Assembly: GCA_963778025.1 (NCBI GenBank)
Contig: CAVZTA010000012.1
Location: 62,001 to 126,000, forward strand
Source: CAVZTA01 sp963778025
GTDB taxonomy: Bacteria > Chloroflexota > Limnocylindria > Limnocylindrales > CSP1-4
DNA: 64,000 bases
Direction: 5' to 3'
Position 1 is the stretch's first letter, and each line of letters starts with the position of its first letter. The notes under the pieces are model-generated. The model did no database searches, was not told the DNA's origin, and saw nothing but the letters and a program-made list of their open reading frames with translations. This document shows, in pieces, positions 7,227-15,668 of this stretch. Both the position numbers and the translations under genes were made by a program.

Positions 7227-9389
7227 ATGCTCGCGAAGCGCTCTGCGGACACCACCACCGTCGACTTCACGCGCCGCGACGCCGGCCGCTTCCTGGCGGC
7301 GTCGCTGCTGCTCATCGCGGTCCTGGGCGGGATCCTGGGCTCGGATATCGTGCCGCCCGCGCTGAACCTGAGCGTGGGCCAGCGGGTGACGTCTGACGTC
7401 CGCGCCCCGCGCCCCACGACCTACACCAGCCAGGTCCTGACCGAGCGCGCCCGTCAGGGCGCCCGCGATCGGGTCGAGCCCCAGTACGACTACTCGCCGT
7501 CGCGGGCGATCACCGTCGCGGCCGCGCAGCTCCGCCAGTTCGAAGAGGCGGTCATGCCGGTCGACGCGGCCTTCAAGCCGTCGGTCTCGCTCGAGGACCG
7601 GGCCGCGCTGCTGAAGGACGTCCTGCCCGGGCTGCCGCAGGGCAAGGCGCGGGACACGCTCCTGGCACTCGAACCCGACCGCTGGACCGCCGTGCGCGCC
7701 GAGGCGTCGCGCGTCCTCCAGCGGCTCGAAGAGCTGGAGATCCGCGACAGCGACGTCGGGGACGTGCGCAACCAGGTCCGCGACGCCCTCGGGACCGGCC
7801 TCACCAGCGCCGAATCGGGTCTCGCCATCGAGCTCGTCACCCCGTTCGTCGTCCCGAACTCCTCGTACGACGCCCAGGCGACGAACGCCCAGCGCGACCT
7901 GGCTGCGGCGGCGGTGACGCCGGTGAGCCAGAGTTGGACGCGCGACCAGGTGATCGTCGCGCGCGGCGACGCGATCGACGCCGTCGCGTTCGAGGCGATC
8001 CAGCAGTTCGGCCTGAACGACGGGACGCCCGACTTCGCGCGCCTCAGCGGCTGGATGCTCATCGCCGCGCTCATCGTCGGCCTGCTCCTCGCGTGGATGT
8101 TCCGCTTCCGGCGCGAGCTCTGGCACCGCAACAACATCCTGCTGCTCGTCGCGCTGCTCATCGTGTTCAGCGTGTTCGCGTTCAAGCTGACCGCGGACCG
8201 CCCGTGGCTGCCGTACATCCTGCCGACGGCCGCGGTCGCGATCCTGCTCACGGTCCTGCTCGACGCGACCACGGCCGTGCTCGTCGCCTCGCTGCTCGCG
8301 GTCCTCGCCGGTGCGGTGAACAGCGGGCAGGTCGAGCTCGCCGTCTACACGTTCCTGGGCAGCCTCGCCGGCGTCATCGCGATCCGCCGCGGCGACCGGC
8401 TGGGCGTGTTCATCCAGGCGGGCGCGGCGGTGTTCCTCGCCCAGGCGACGGTCGTGACCGCGTTCTCGCTGCTCGGTGACCGGGACCTCACCGGCGTGGT
8501 CCAGCTGTGGGCGGCGGCCGCCGTCAGCGCGGGCGGGGCGGCCGTCGTCGCCGTCGGCAGCTTCGCGGTCCTCGGCAGCCTGTTCGGGATCATGACCGTG
8601 TTCCAGATGCTGGAGCTCGGCAACCCGTCACAGCCGCTGCTGCGGCGGCTGCTGACGGAGACGCCCGGCACGTACCACCACTCGATCATGGTCGGCAACC
8701 TGTCCGAGCGCGCCGCCGAGGCGATCGGCGCCGACCCGCTGCTGGCGCGGCTCGCGGCCTTCTACCACGACGTCGGCAAGCTCGCGAACCCGCTCGCGTT
8801 CATCGAGAACCAGGCGGGCGGCGAGAACATCCACGACCAGCTCGAACCCGAGGCGTCCGCGCAGCTGCTGAAGAGCCACATCGCCGACGGCATCGACATC
8901 GCGTACAAGGCGGGCCTGCCCAAGGCGCTCATCGCGTACATCCCGCAGCACCACGGGACGGCGGTCATGAGCTACTTCCTCGCGCGGGCGAGGGAGGAGG
9001 CGGCCGCACCGTACGGCGGCCTCGGGACCCCCGATGGCAAGAAGGCCGCCGATGCCGTCGACCAGCGGCGATTCCGTCACTCCGGCCCCAAGCCCCAGAC
9101 GCAGGAAGCGGCGATCATCATGCTCGCCGACGGGGTCGAGGCGTCGGTGCGCTCGCTCACCTCGCGCGACGAGGCATCGATCCGGGCGATGGTCAGCCGG
9201 ATCATCGACGAGCGCCTGGCCGACGGCCAGTTCGACGAGTGCGACCTGACCCTCCGCGACATCGAGCGCATCCGCGAGGCGTTCGTCCAGCAGCTGCTCG
9301 GGATGTACCACCAGCGGATCGCGTACCCGCAGAACAAGGTCGTCGAGCTCGAGTCGCGACGCGCGGCCGCCGGCGACGAGGGGCGCTGA
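7227..9389 (+). CDS. pgpH: 7TM-HD domain phosphohydrolase, PgpH-like (c-di-AMP phosphodiesterase family)
   Basis: A 720-residue membrane protein with the PgpH layout: an N-terminal membrane span (residues 25-50), a large extracytoplasmic 7TM-HDED domain, a cluster of about seven membrane segments (roughly 270-460) and a C-terminal HD phosphohydrolase. HD motif residues are visible in TPGTYHHSIMVGNLSERAAE, AFYHDVGK, then QHHGT and LADGVEAS. PgpH proteins hydrolyse cyclic di-AMP to pApA. It sits between yqeY and ybeY as in Firmicutes and Chloroflexota. The frame is intact. Confidence 0.93.
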   Translation: MLAKRSADTTTVDFTRRDAGRFLAASLLLIAVLGGILGSDIVPPALNLSVGQRVTSDVRAPRPTTYTSQVLTERARQGARDRVEPQYDYSPSRAITVAAAQLRQFEEAVMPVDAAFKPSVSLEDRAALLKDVLPGLPQGKARDTLLALEPDRWTAVRAEASRVLQRLEELEIRDSDVGDVRNQVRDALGTGLTSAESGLAIELVTPFVVPNSSYDAQATNAQRDLAAAAVTPVSQSWTRDQVIVARGDAIDAVAFEAIQQFGLNDGTPDFARLSGWMLIAALIVGLLLAWMFRFRRELWHRNNILLLVALLIVFSVFAFKLTADRPWLPYILPTAAVAILLTVLLDATTAVLVASLLAVLAGAVNSGQVELAVYTFLGSLAGVIAIRRGDRLGVFIQAGAAVFLAQATVVTAFSLLGDRDLTGVVQLWAAAAVSAGGAAVVAVGSFAVLGSLFGIMTVFQMLELGNPSQPLLRRLLTETPGTYHHSIMVGNLSERAAEAIGADPLLARLAAFYHDVGKLANPLAFIENQAGGENIHDQLEPEASAQLLKSHIADGIDIAYKAGLPKALIAYIPQHHGTAVMSYFLARAREEAAAPYGGLGTPDGKKAADAVDQRRFRHSGPKPQTQEAAIIMLADGVEASVRSLTSRDEASIRAMVSRIIDERLADGQFDECDLTLRDIERIREAFVQQLLGMYHQRIAYPQNKVVELESRRAAAGDEGR

Positions 9390-9396
9390 TCGGCGC

Positions 9397-9959
9397 GTGA
9401 CGGTCCACCGGCTCGGGCCGTGGCGCATCGACGTCCAGCGGCGTGAGGACGTCCCGCGGGTGGTCCCCGCGACGCGGCTCGCGTCGGCGATGGCGTCGGC
9501 GCTGGAGGCAGCCGGGGCGCCGTCGCCAGCTGGGGTGTCGCTGATCCTGACCGATGACGCCGAGCTCGCCGAGCTCAACGCGACCCACATGGGCAAGGAC
9601 GGGCCGACGGACGTGCTGTCGTTCCCGCTGCTGCCCCCGGAGGCGTTCCCGCCACATCCGGGCGGGCGCGCGCGGGACGCGGACGCGGCCCAGCTCGCCG
9701 GCGTTCGCGTTCCCGCCCGGGGAGCGGCTGCACCTCGGCGATCTCGTGGTCAGCGTCGAGCGCGCGATCGAGCAGGCCGAGGATGGCCGCGGGGTCAGAC
9801 GGGCGACGTGCGCTGGACGCCGGCCGAGGAGCTGCGCCTGCTCGTGACGCACGGGACGCTCCACCTCTGCGGCTGGGACCACGCCGAGCCGGAGGAGGAA
9901 GCGGCGATGCGGGCCCTGGAGCGCCGGCTGCTCGCCGAGGCCGCCGGAGTCAGGCCTAA
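9397..9959 (+). CDS. ybeY: endoribonuclease / rRNA maturation factor YbeY (frame breaks)
   Basis: The zinc-binding motif HGTLHLCGWDH and the upstream MGKDGPTDVLSFPL identify YbeY, a metalloprotein required for 16S rRNA 3'-end maturation. It starts at GTG 9397, eight bases after pgpH. The middle must switch frame near 9665-9690 to read FPPGERLHLGDLVVSVERAI and back near 9790. A third shift is needed to use TAA 9957-9959; otherwise the frame runs on into the convergent regulator remnant. The 3' part (from about 9751) is duplicated at 10943-11146. Confidence 0.85.
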
Positions 9960-10027
9960 GGCCGCTCGGCGGCGACGCTCGCGGCCCCTCGCTGAACAGG
10001 CGCTCGAACGCCGCGTCGCCGAGGTGC
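9751..10027. repeat. duplicated junction, copy 1 (ybeY 3' end plus regulator C-terminus)
   Basis: This segment holds the last ~205 bases of ybeY and the last ~70 bases of a minus-strand regulator, convergent and nearly touching. A diverged second copy lies at 10943-11215 in the same orientation. Matching landmarks include GAGCGnGCnATCGAGCAGG, CTCCAnCTCTGCGGCTGGGA and the shared GCTCGGCGGCGACGCTC spanning both stop codons. Confidence 0.8.
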
Positions 10028-10889
10028 CCCCGCGCGGTCTCGATGGCGGCCGACGCGACCGCGGTGCGTCACCGCCCGAGCCGATCTCGCCCAGGATGGT
10101 CGCGGCGATGCCCAGCCGTCGGGCGGCCGACGCTGCCCGGCCCGTGCGGGCCTCGACCGCGGCCAGCCCCTGGCAGGCATTCGCCAGCCGACTGCGGAAC
10201 CCCGCCGCCTCGAACGACGTGGCCGCCGCATGGTAGTGCGCTTCGGCTGCCTCGAGGTCACCGGCCTCGAGCTCGACCTCGCCGAGGTTCAGGTGCGCGA
10301 AGCCGAGGCCCTCGGACGGACCCCAGGGGAGGCGCTGGGCGAGGACTGCCTCGAACCGCACGCGTGCCTCGGCGAGTCTGCCCTGGTCGAGATACGACTC
10401 TCCGAGGTTCGCCACGGATCTCCCTGCGATCCCGAGCTGCCCGATCGCCTCGCCGATCCGGATGGCCTCGAGGTAGTGTCGCTCGGCCGCACGAAAGTCC
10501 TCGCGCCCGTTCGCCACCGCGCCCGCGAGGTTGTAGGCGTGGACCACCTCGACCGGGTCGCCGACCTGCAGAGCCGCGGCTAGCACTTCCCCCGAGAGGG
10601 TCGACGCACGCTCGAGGTCGCCGACGCTGAACGCGAGCGACGCGGCTCCACGAGCCGTGCGGACGCCAGCCGTCGTGGCCACCAGCCCGCGACGCTCGAG
10701 GATCCCGTCGAGGATCGCACGACCCTCGGTGAGGTGACCGCGGATCAGCCAGTAGCGCCACACGCCGCGCGAGATGGCGAGCTCCCGCGTGGGATCCGGA
10801 TCGCGCGCCGCGTGACGGAGCGTGTCACGGAGGCTGTCGAGGGCAGCGTCGAGCCGGCCCAGCATCTCGACCTGGGTAGCGTGGAGCAT
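9956..10889 (-). pseudogene. truncated TPR domain of an AfsR/BTAD-type regulator
   Basis: About 310 residues of TPR-like helices (for example GRAILDGILERRGLV, AHLNLGEVELEAGDLEAAEAH) closely parallel the C-terminal half of the full regulator at 15665-18414. The DNA-binding, BTAD and NB-ARC parts are absent. It starts abruptly near 10889, just inside the second ybeY copy, and needs a frame change near 10060 to reach the conserved end DAAFERLF and TAG 9958-9956. It is best read as a 5'-truncated paralogue created by the duplication at this locus. A functional stand-alone TPR protein is less likely. Confidence 0.65.
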
Positions 10890-10942
10890 GTCGAGATCGC
10901 TGCCGGCGCGAACGTGCCCAACCCGGTGGGCTCATTCGGCGC

Positions 10943-11146
10943 CAGCGTGGAGCGAGCCATCGAGCAGGCCGAAGCGGGTCGCGGTGGTCGTGACGGGCGA
11001 TGTTCCGCTGACGGCCGCGGGTGAGCTGCGGCTGCTCGTGACGCCGGGTCGCTCCATCTCTGCGGCTGGGATCATCGCCCACCGGACGAGGAAGCCGCGA
11101 TACGCACCCTGGAGCGCTGGCTGCTCGCGGGGAAGCCGGGGGCTAG
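10943..11146 (+). pseudogene. ybeY 3' remnant
   Basis: Translation across frames gives ASVERAIEQAEAGRG, AAGELRLLV, a near-complete zinc motif SLHLCGWDH and DEEAAIRTLERWLLAGKPG, matching the ybeY C-terminus at 9751-9959. One base is missing in the codon for the first motif histidine (ACGCCGGG where copy 1 has ACGCACGGG). There is no 5' part, so this cannot encode a full enzyme. Confidence 0.7.
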
Positions 11147-11215
11147 GTGCGCTCGGCGGCGACGCTCTCGGCACCCTCGCCGAACAGCCGCTCGAATGTG
11201 GTATCGCCCAGGTGC
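10943..11215. repeat. duplicated junction, copy 2
   Basis: Second, diverged copy of the ybeY 3' end plus regulator C-terminus described at 9751-10027. The two copies enclose the truncated regulator, so the pattern is a tandem duplication or recombination between related loci. Several single-base differences and indels show the copies are not recent identical duplicates. Confidence 0.75.
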
Positions 11216-11349
11216 ATCCCGGGCCGAGCAGCCGGAGCAGCACCGCCTCCGCTCCCCTCGCCGCGTGCGTCCCCGGCGGCGCTATCCGAGCCTATACCGG
11301 CGCTCCCGATGCTGCCGCTCGCATCGCCTCCTCCGAGGGACCGAGGCAA
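11143..11349 (-). pseudogene. regulator C-terminal remnant
   Basis: The last ~25 residues (LGDTTFERLFGEGAESVAAER) match the C-terminus of the truncated regulator ending at 9956 and of the full regulator ending near 15668. The rest of the frame upstream is Ala/Gly/Ser-rich and shows no TPR similarity, so only the tail survives. The stop (TAG 11145-11143) overlaps that of the ybeY remnant, as in copy 1. Confidence 0.6.
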
Positions 11350-11373
11350 GTCGATGAGCGAGGAAGCGCGACC

Positions 11374-11990
11374 ATGGACGAGCGCCGACTACCGAACCCC
11401 GAGCGTGCCGCCGTCGACCGGCCACGCTCCAGGCGCGCGCTTCTTGGCGGGCTGCTCGGCGGCCCGAGGCCTGGGCGGTGACGTCGCTGGGCCGAGTCGG
11501 CCCGGTCGACGCCGCGAACGGCGACACGATGGCCGTCGGCGGCATGTATGGCGACTCGGCTCTGACTGGCCTCACGAACAGCGCGAACGACATCGATGTC
11601 TTCCTGGCCGCCTCCGAGGGCAACGGTGTCGGAGTCGGGGGGATGACCTCGACGGGGATCGGCGTGTATGGCGATGCACCGACGTCGAGCGGGCCGTCGA
11701 AGGGCGTCCTCGGCGAGATCGAGTTGGATGTACCGGGCCACGCCAACATCGACTCGGTGCCGCTGCCGGGGGCTACGGCCTCACCAAGAGCCCCACGGGG
11801 GTCGGCACCGGTCGGCAACAACCTCGCCGCGACCGGCGACGCGATCGACGTTCGCGGCAGCCGGCAAGTCCGACCGGCCACGGCGTGGTCGGGCTCGCGA
11901 CCGGGGCCACGGCATCCGCGACCAGGCGACTGCGGCAGCGGATGATGCGGGATCACACGCGGGTACCTCGGACGCGGCCGCCTGCGCGAT
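11374..11990 (+). CDS. Tat-signal-like exported Gly-rich repeat protein (frame-broken)
   Basis: The N-terminus MDERRLPNPERAAVDRPRSR followed by RALLGGLLGG looks like a Tat/Sec export signal. After a frame change near 11460 the body has repeated short blocks such as GDTMAVGGMYGD, GNGVGVGGM, GIGVYGDAPTSSGPSKGVLG and GYGLTKSPTGVG, the pattern of surface or beta-helical repeat proteins. More breaks occur near 11775 and 11880 (GHGVVGLATGATA). No family can be named. The 3' end is unclear because leuS-like sequence begins at about 12014, so this gene may have been cut by an insertion. Confidence 0.4.
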
Positions 11991-12013
11991 CGAAAGGGTG
12001 AGCGGCGTGCTGA

Positions 12014-12760
12014 CATCGGCCCGAGAAGGTCAAGACCATGCAGCGCAACTGGATCGGCCGGTCCACGGGTGCGTCGGTGCTGTTCGGTACCCATGCGCCG
12101 GCGACATCGAGGTGTTCACCACGGGGGCCGCCCCGACACGCTGTTCGGCGCGACGTACATGGTGCTGGCACCGGAGCACGACTTGGTCGCACCACGCGGC
12201 TGACCGCGGCGCAGTGGCCCGGGCGTTGTCGACCCGCGGTGGACGTTCGCCGCCGCGACACCCGCGGATGCCGTCGCCTCCTACCGTGCCACCATCGCCG
12301 CCAAGTCGGATCTGGAACGGCAGGAGAACAAGGACAAGACCGGCGTCTTCCTCGGCGGCTACGCCACCAATCCTGTCAGGGCCAGATATCCGGTGTTCAT
12401 CGCCGACTACGTGCTGCTCGGCTACGGCACCGGGGCCATCATGGCGGTGTCCGGCGGCGATCGACGCGACTGGGACTTCGCCAGCGAGTTCGGGCTGCCG
12501 ATCGTGGAAACGGTTGCCGGCGGCGACATTTCGCAGGGGGCGTACAGCGGCGAGGGCGAGGTGGTCAACTCCGATCACCGAACGGGCTGAGCGTCGCCGC
12601 GGCGAAGCGACGGCCACGTTCACTCGGCAGGGCTGGAGGCCGGACGGGGCCACGGGGCGGGGCCCGCGTCGAGTACACAGCTGCGGGATCTGGCTGTTCG
12701 CGCGGCAGCGGTACTCTCGTGGGGTGTATCCGCTCCGGCGGAAATCGCTGTTCGTCCGGT
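12014..12760 (+). pseudogene. leuS: internal fragment of leucyl-tRNA synthetase
   Basis: Translated pieces match LeuRS from the end of the first catalytic part through the editing domain: EKVKTMQRNWIGRSTGA, DIEVFTT then PDTLFGATYMVLAPEHDLV, KTGVFLGGYATNP, FIADYVLLGYGTGAIMAV, DRRDWDFASEFGLPIVE, and finally LRDLAV/WLFARQRYS near 12690-12715, matching the family's RDWLFSRQRYWGEP. Frame breaks occur at several points, and both the N-terminal HIGH region and C-terminal KMSKS/anticodon domains are missing. It is a gene remnant, not a functional synthetase. Confidence 0.8.
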
Positions 12761-12964
12761 CCTATGACGCGATTGGATACTCCGCCAGGCCTTCGAAGCC
12801 GGCGTGGACCGCTCGACAGCGTCGCGCGGTGCTGACAGACGCGACGATGCGCTCGGCCTGCGGGGCCGACCCCAACCGCTTCCGGACAGCTGGGCTCCGG
12901 GCTGCTCCGTCCCGGTGGGAGGGCGACCGTGGATGCACGTCGGGCCTGGAACCTCGGCGCCGGT

Positions 12965-13757
12965 TCCAGGCGCCGGACACGCCGATCTCGCTCGCGAACG
13001 GCAGCAACGAGGCCGTCTCGCAGGATGCGTATACCAACGGCGTCTACGTCATGACGTCGACCGCCGACATCGTTGAGGTCGAGGTCACGGGGCGCGCGCG
13101 GGTCGGCGACGGAAGCGTCGACATGGTGGTGCCTGGGGCGGCGGTGTTCTGCACGACGGACAAGGGCTGTGGGCCCTGTCCCGACGGAACGGCACCGCCG
13201 ATCCAGCCGACACGGCTCGGCCCGGACTCGATCCTCGCCGTCTCCGGCGGGACCGATGGCACCTCAGGGTTCGTCTGGGTCACCCGCTCGAAGAGTTCTG
13301 CAAGCCGTCGCCGCAGGTCTGCGAGAGCAGCGGCGCACCGGCCGCCGCCGTGGGCCTCCCGACGCTCGGGATGCTCCTCGTGAGCCGGCGGTCGGATGGG
13401 ACCACCGTCCTGCTCGACGGTCCGCAGATCGCCGCGGGGGACTGCCCCTCACCGTCACCCAGCCACGACGACGAGTTCTGCACACGGTGGCGCGACTACC
13501 TCGACTGGGCCCGTGGGCAGGGTGATGACATCACGCGCGAGAAGGCCACAGAGATCGTCACCCGGTTCCAGGACATGCGGCCGGTCGCGCCGGCCGAGAT
13601 GGTGCCGCACGTGGACGCGGTGATCACGACCTACGCGACCTACGCCGTAGCTCCAGAGCCGTTCCAGGTGCCGCTGAGCGGACAGACGGCGTTCGCGATG
13701 TACCAGGCCCTGCTCGCCATCGATGGCTACTGCGGCACGAATGCCTTCCCGACCTGA
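12965..13757 (+). CDS. hypothetical protein, probably exported (frame break, uncertain 5' end)
   Basis: No family recognised. A frame from about 12965 gives DTPISLANGSNEAVSQ and TADIVEVEVTGRARVGDGSV, with a cysteine pair CTTDKGCGPCPDG. A break near 13287 leads to a clean frame reading CKPSPQVCESSGAPA, a hydrophobic VGLPTLGMLLVS, then a helical C-terminal region WRDYLDWARGQGDDITREKA and a final IDGYCGTNAFPT, stop 13757. Paired cysteines suggest an extracytoplasmic protein. The true start is not evident; sequence between 12760 and 12965 shows no clear signal peptide. Confidence 0.4.
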
Positions 13758-13773
13758 GCATGGACGACGAGCG

Positions 13774-14844
13774 ATGATCCGACGGCTGTTGCCCGCATCC
13801 CTGACCCTCATCGTCGCGGCGTGCGGCGCGTCCGGGACTCCGGCGTCGGCGGGCCCGATCTCCGGTGCCGGTGGCACCACCGCGGGTAGTCCCGCGCCTG
13901 GCGTGACCCTGCCACCGGGAGCCATCCCGACGACGTCCGTGCCAGCCACGGTCGACTCGTGCACGCTCCTCAGCGACGAGGAGATCAAGGCGGCTACCGA
14001 CGAGGGAGTCAGCGACAGGAAGCCGAGCACGTTGACCCAGGTCTTCTCGTCGGTCTGCGATGTCGCGCTCGACGGCGGGGGTGCGCTGACCGTCAGCATC
14101 CTGCCTTCGACCGGCAAACAGCTCTGGGACGTGTCCTTCGGGCCATTCATCGGCACGTCTGACCTGTTAGAGGAGGCAGTGCCCGGCCTGGGCGATGCCG
14201 CCGGCCGCTCCGCCAATGGCGACGAGGTGATGGTCCTCGCTGGCGATGTCCTGTTCGACATCTTCTTCATCGAGTTCGGCGCCAGGACAAGGGGCCGGTC
14301 GTGCAGTACCTGGCCGAGATCGTCCTGAACAAGCTGCCGTGCCTCGCGTCGGGGTGCGCCGGCGTGACGCCGCCGCCCCCGCCGAGCGGCGGGACCACGG
14401 TCGAGGCGTGCGCCTTGCTCACCGACGACGAGATCAAGACCGCGACGCATTTCACCACGACTGGGCATGAGGCCGGTCAGCCCACCGATTGCCGCTGGAC
14501 ACTCGACACCGACACCAAATTCCCCGGCCTGCACGCCATCGTGCTGTCGATCCTCACGTCGGGCGGGCGCCAGCGGTTCGACTTCATGGCACGAGGGCAT
14601 GGAGCACGTCCCTGGACTGGGCGATGACGCGATCAAGTCGGGCGGCAACACCAATGGCTCGGTCCAGGCTGTGGTCGGCGACCGGCTGGTCATGCTCGAC
14701 TACGCGTTGCCCGATGACACCGTCGACCCGTATGCGTTGGTGGTGCCGCTCATGAAGACCGCGCTCGACCCGGCTGCCCGGCTGATCCGTCCCTCGGGCG
14801 GCCGTCACCCGGGACCCGCCCCTCGCGCGCGAGCGCGAGCGTGA
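13774..14844 (+). CDS. lipoprotein with two DUF3558-like domains (frame breaks)
   Basis: Starts at ATG 13774 with a lipoprotein signal (MIRRLLPASLTLIVAACG; lipobox VAAC) and a Pro/Thr linker. Two similar domains follow: CTLLSDEEIKAATDEG with VPGLGDAAGR, and CALLTDDEIKTATHFT with VPGLGDDAIK, each ending in a modelled strand-rich segment. The opening CxLLTxxEIxxA resembles DUF3558-type lipoproteins. Frame breaks near 14285 and 14590 join the parts. The function is unknown; an envelope location is likely. The 3' end overlaps the convergent hydrolase and may stop near 14770 if another indel is present. Confidence 0.6.
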
Positions 14845-15668
14845 CGGACCCGAGGACCGTCGACGCATCGCCGAGGTCGAGGGGCAGGTCGAAGTGGTGG
14901 CGGCCGGGGACCTCGATCCCGAGGGCATCGTTCCCGGCCGCCCGCCACGCCTCGACGACCTCGCGGCTCTGGCGCCGGAACTCGTCGGTCTCGTCGACGC
15001 CCCAGATGACCGCCGCCGGCGGCAAGCCGGGTCGCGGCGAGATGCTCAGCCGGGCCGCCTCGGCGTCGTCGAGACCGAGGGCGTCGTTGATCGAGGTGTG
15101 GGCGATCGGACGCAGGTCGAAGACGCCGCCGATGAGCACCAGCCCGGCGATCGTCCCGTCAGGCAGTCGATCCGCCGCCTTCGCCGCGAGATGTGCGCCC
15201 GCGGAGTGACCGGTGACGACGATCGCGTGCGGGATCGACGCCCAGTGACGCGGCGTTCGCGCTGAGCCATCCGACCGACCGCGTCGCCTGGTCGACGATC
15301 CGCTCGAGGGCGGCGGCCGGCGCGAGCGTGTAGTCGACCGCGGCCAGCGCGACGCCCGAACGCCACGAGGCCCGGAGCGGCGAACGACGCGTCGAGCTTC
15401 GAGAGCTCCTGCCAGTAGCCGCCGTGGAGGAAGACCACCAGCGGCGCACGGTCGGCCATCCGCATCGGGCTGGGCGGGGAAGAGATCCAGGGTCTCGTCG
15501 CGACCCGCTCCGTAGGCGAGGTCGCGCCGCACCGGGACGGTCGCCAGGGCGGCCAGGCTCCGCTGCCGATACGCCACGCTGAACGGTCCATAGCCGCCGG
15601 GCACCTTCGAGCTCGGCGAGTACTCGCGCTCCAGGACGTGCCGCGGCCAGGCGCGCCAGTCCGGTCAC
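14750..15668 (-). CDS. alpha/beta hydrolase, kynurenine formamidase-like (frame breaks)
   Basis: The segment PLVVFLHGGYWQELSKLD carries the HGGYW oxyanion motif of arylformamidase-type esterases, and VVTGHSAGAHLAAKAAD contains the nucleophile Ser. Later residues (VIWGVDETDEFRRQS for the Asp and GRHHFDLPLDL for the His) complete the triad. The start is probably GTG 15668, overlapping the regulator stop. Breaks are needed near 15610, 15470 and 15370. Such enzymes convert N-formylkynurenine to kynurenine; kynureninase is encoded at 39674-40894, so a tryptophan catabolic link is plausible, though generic esterase activity cannot be excluded. Confidence 0.7.
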
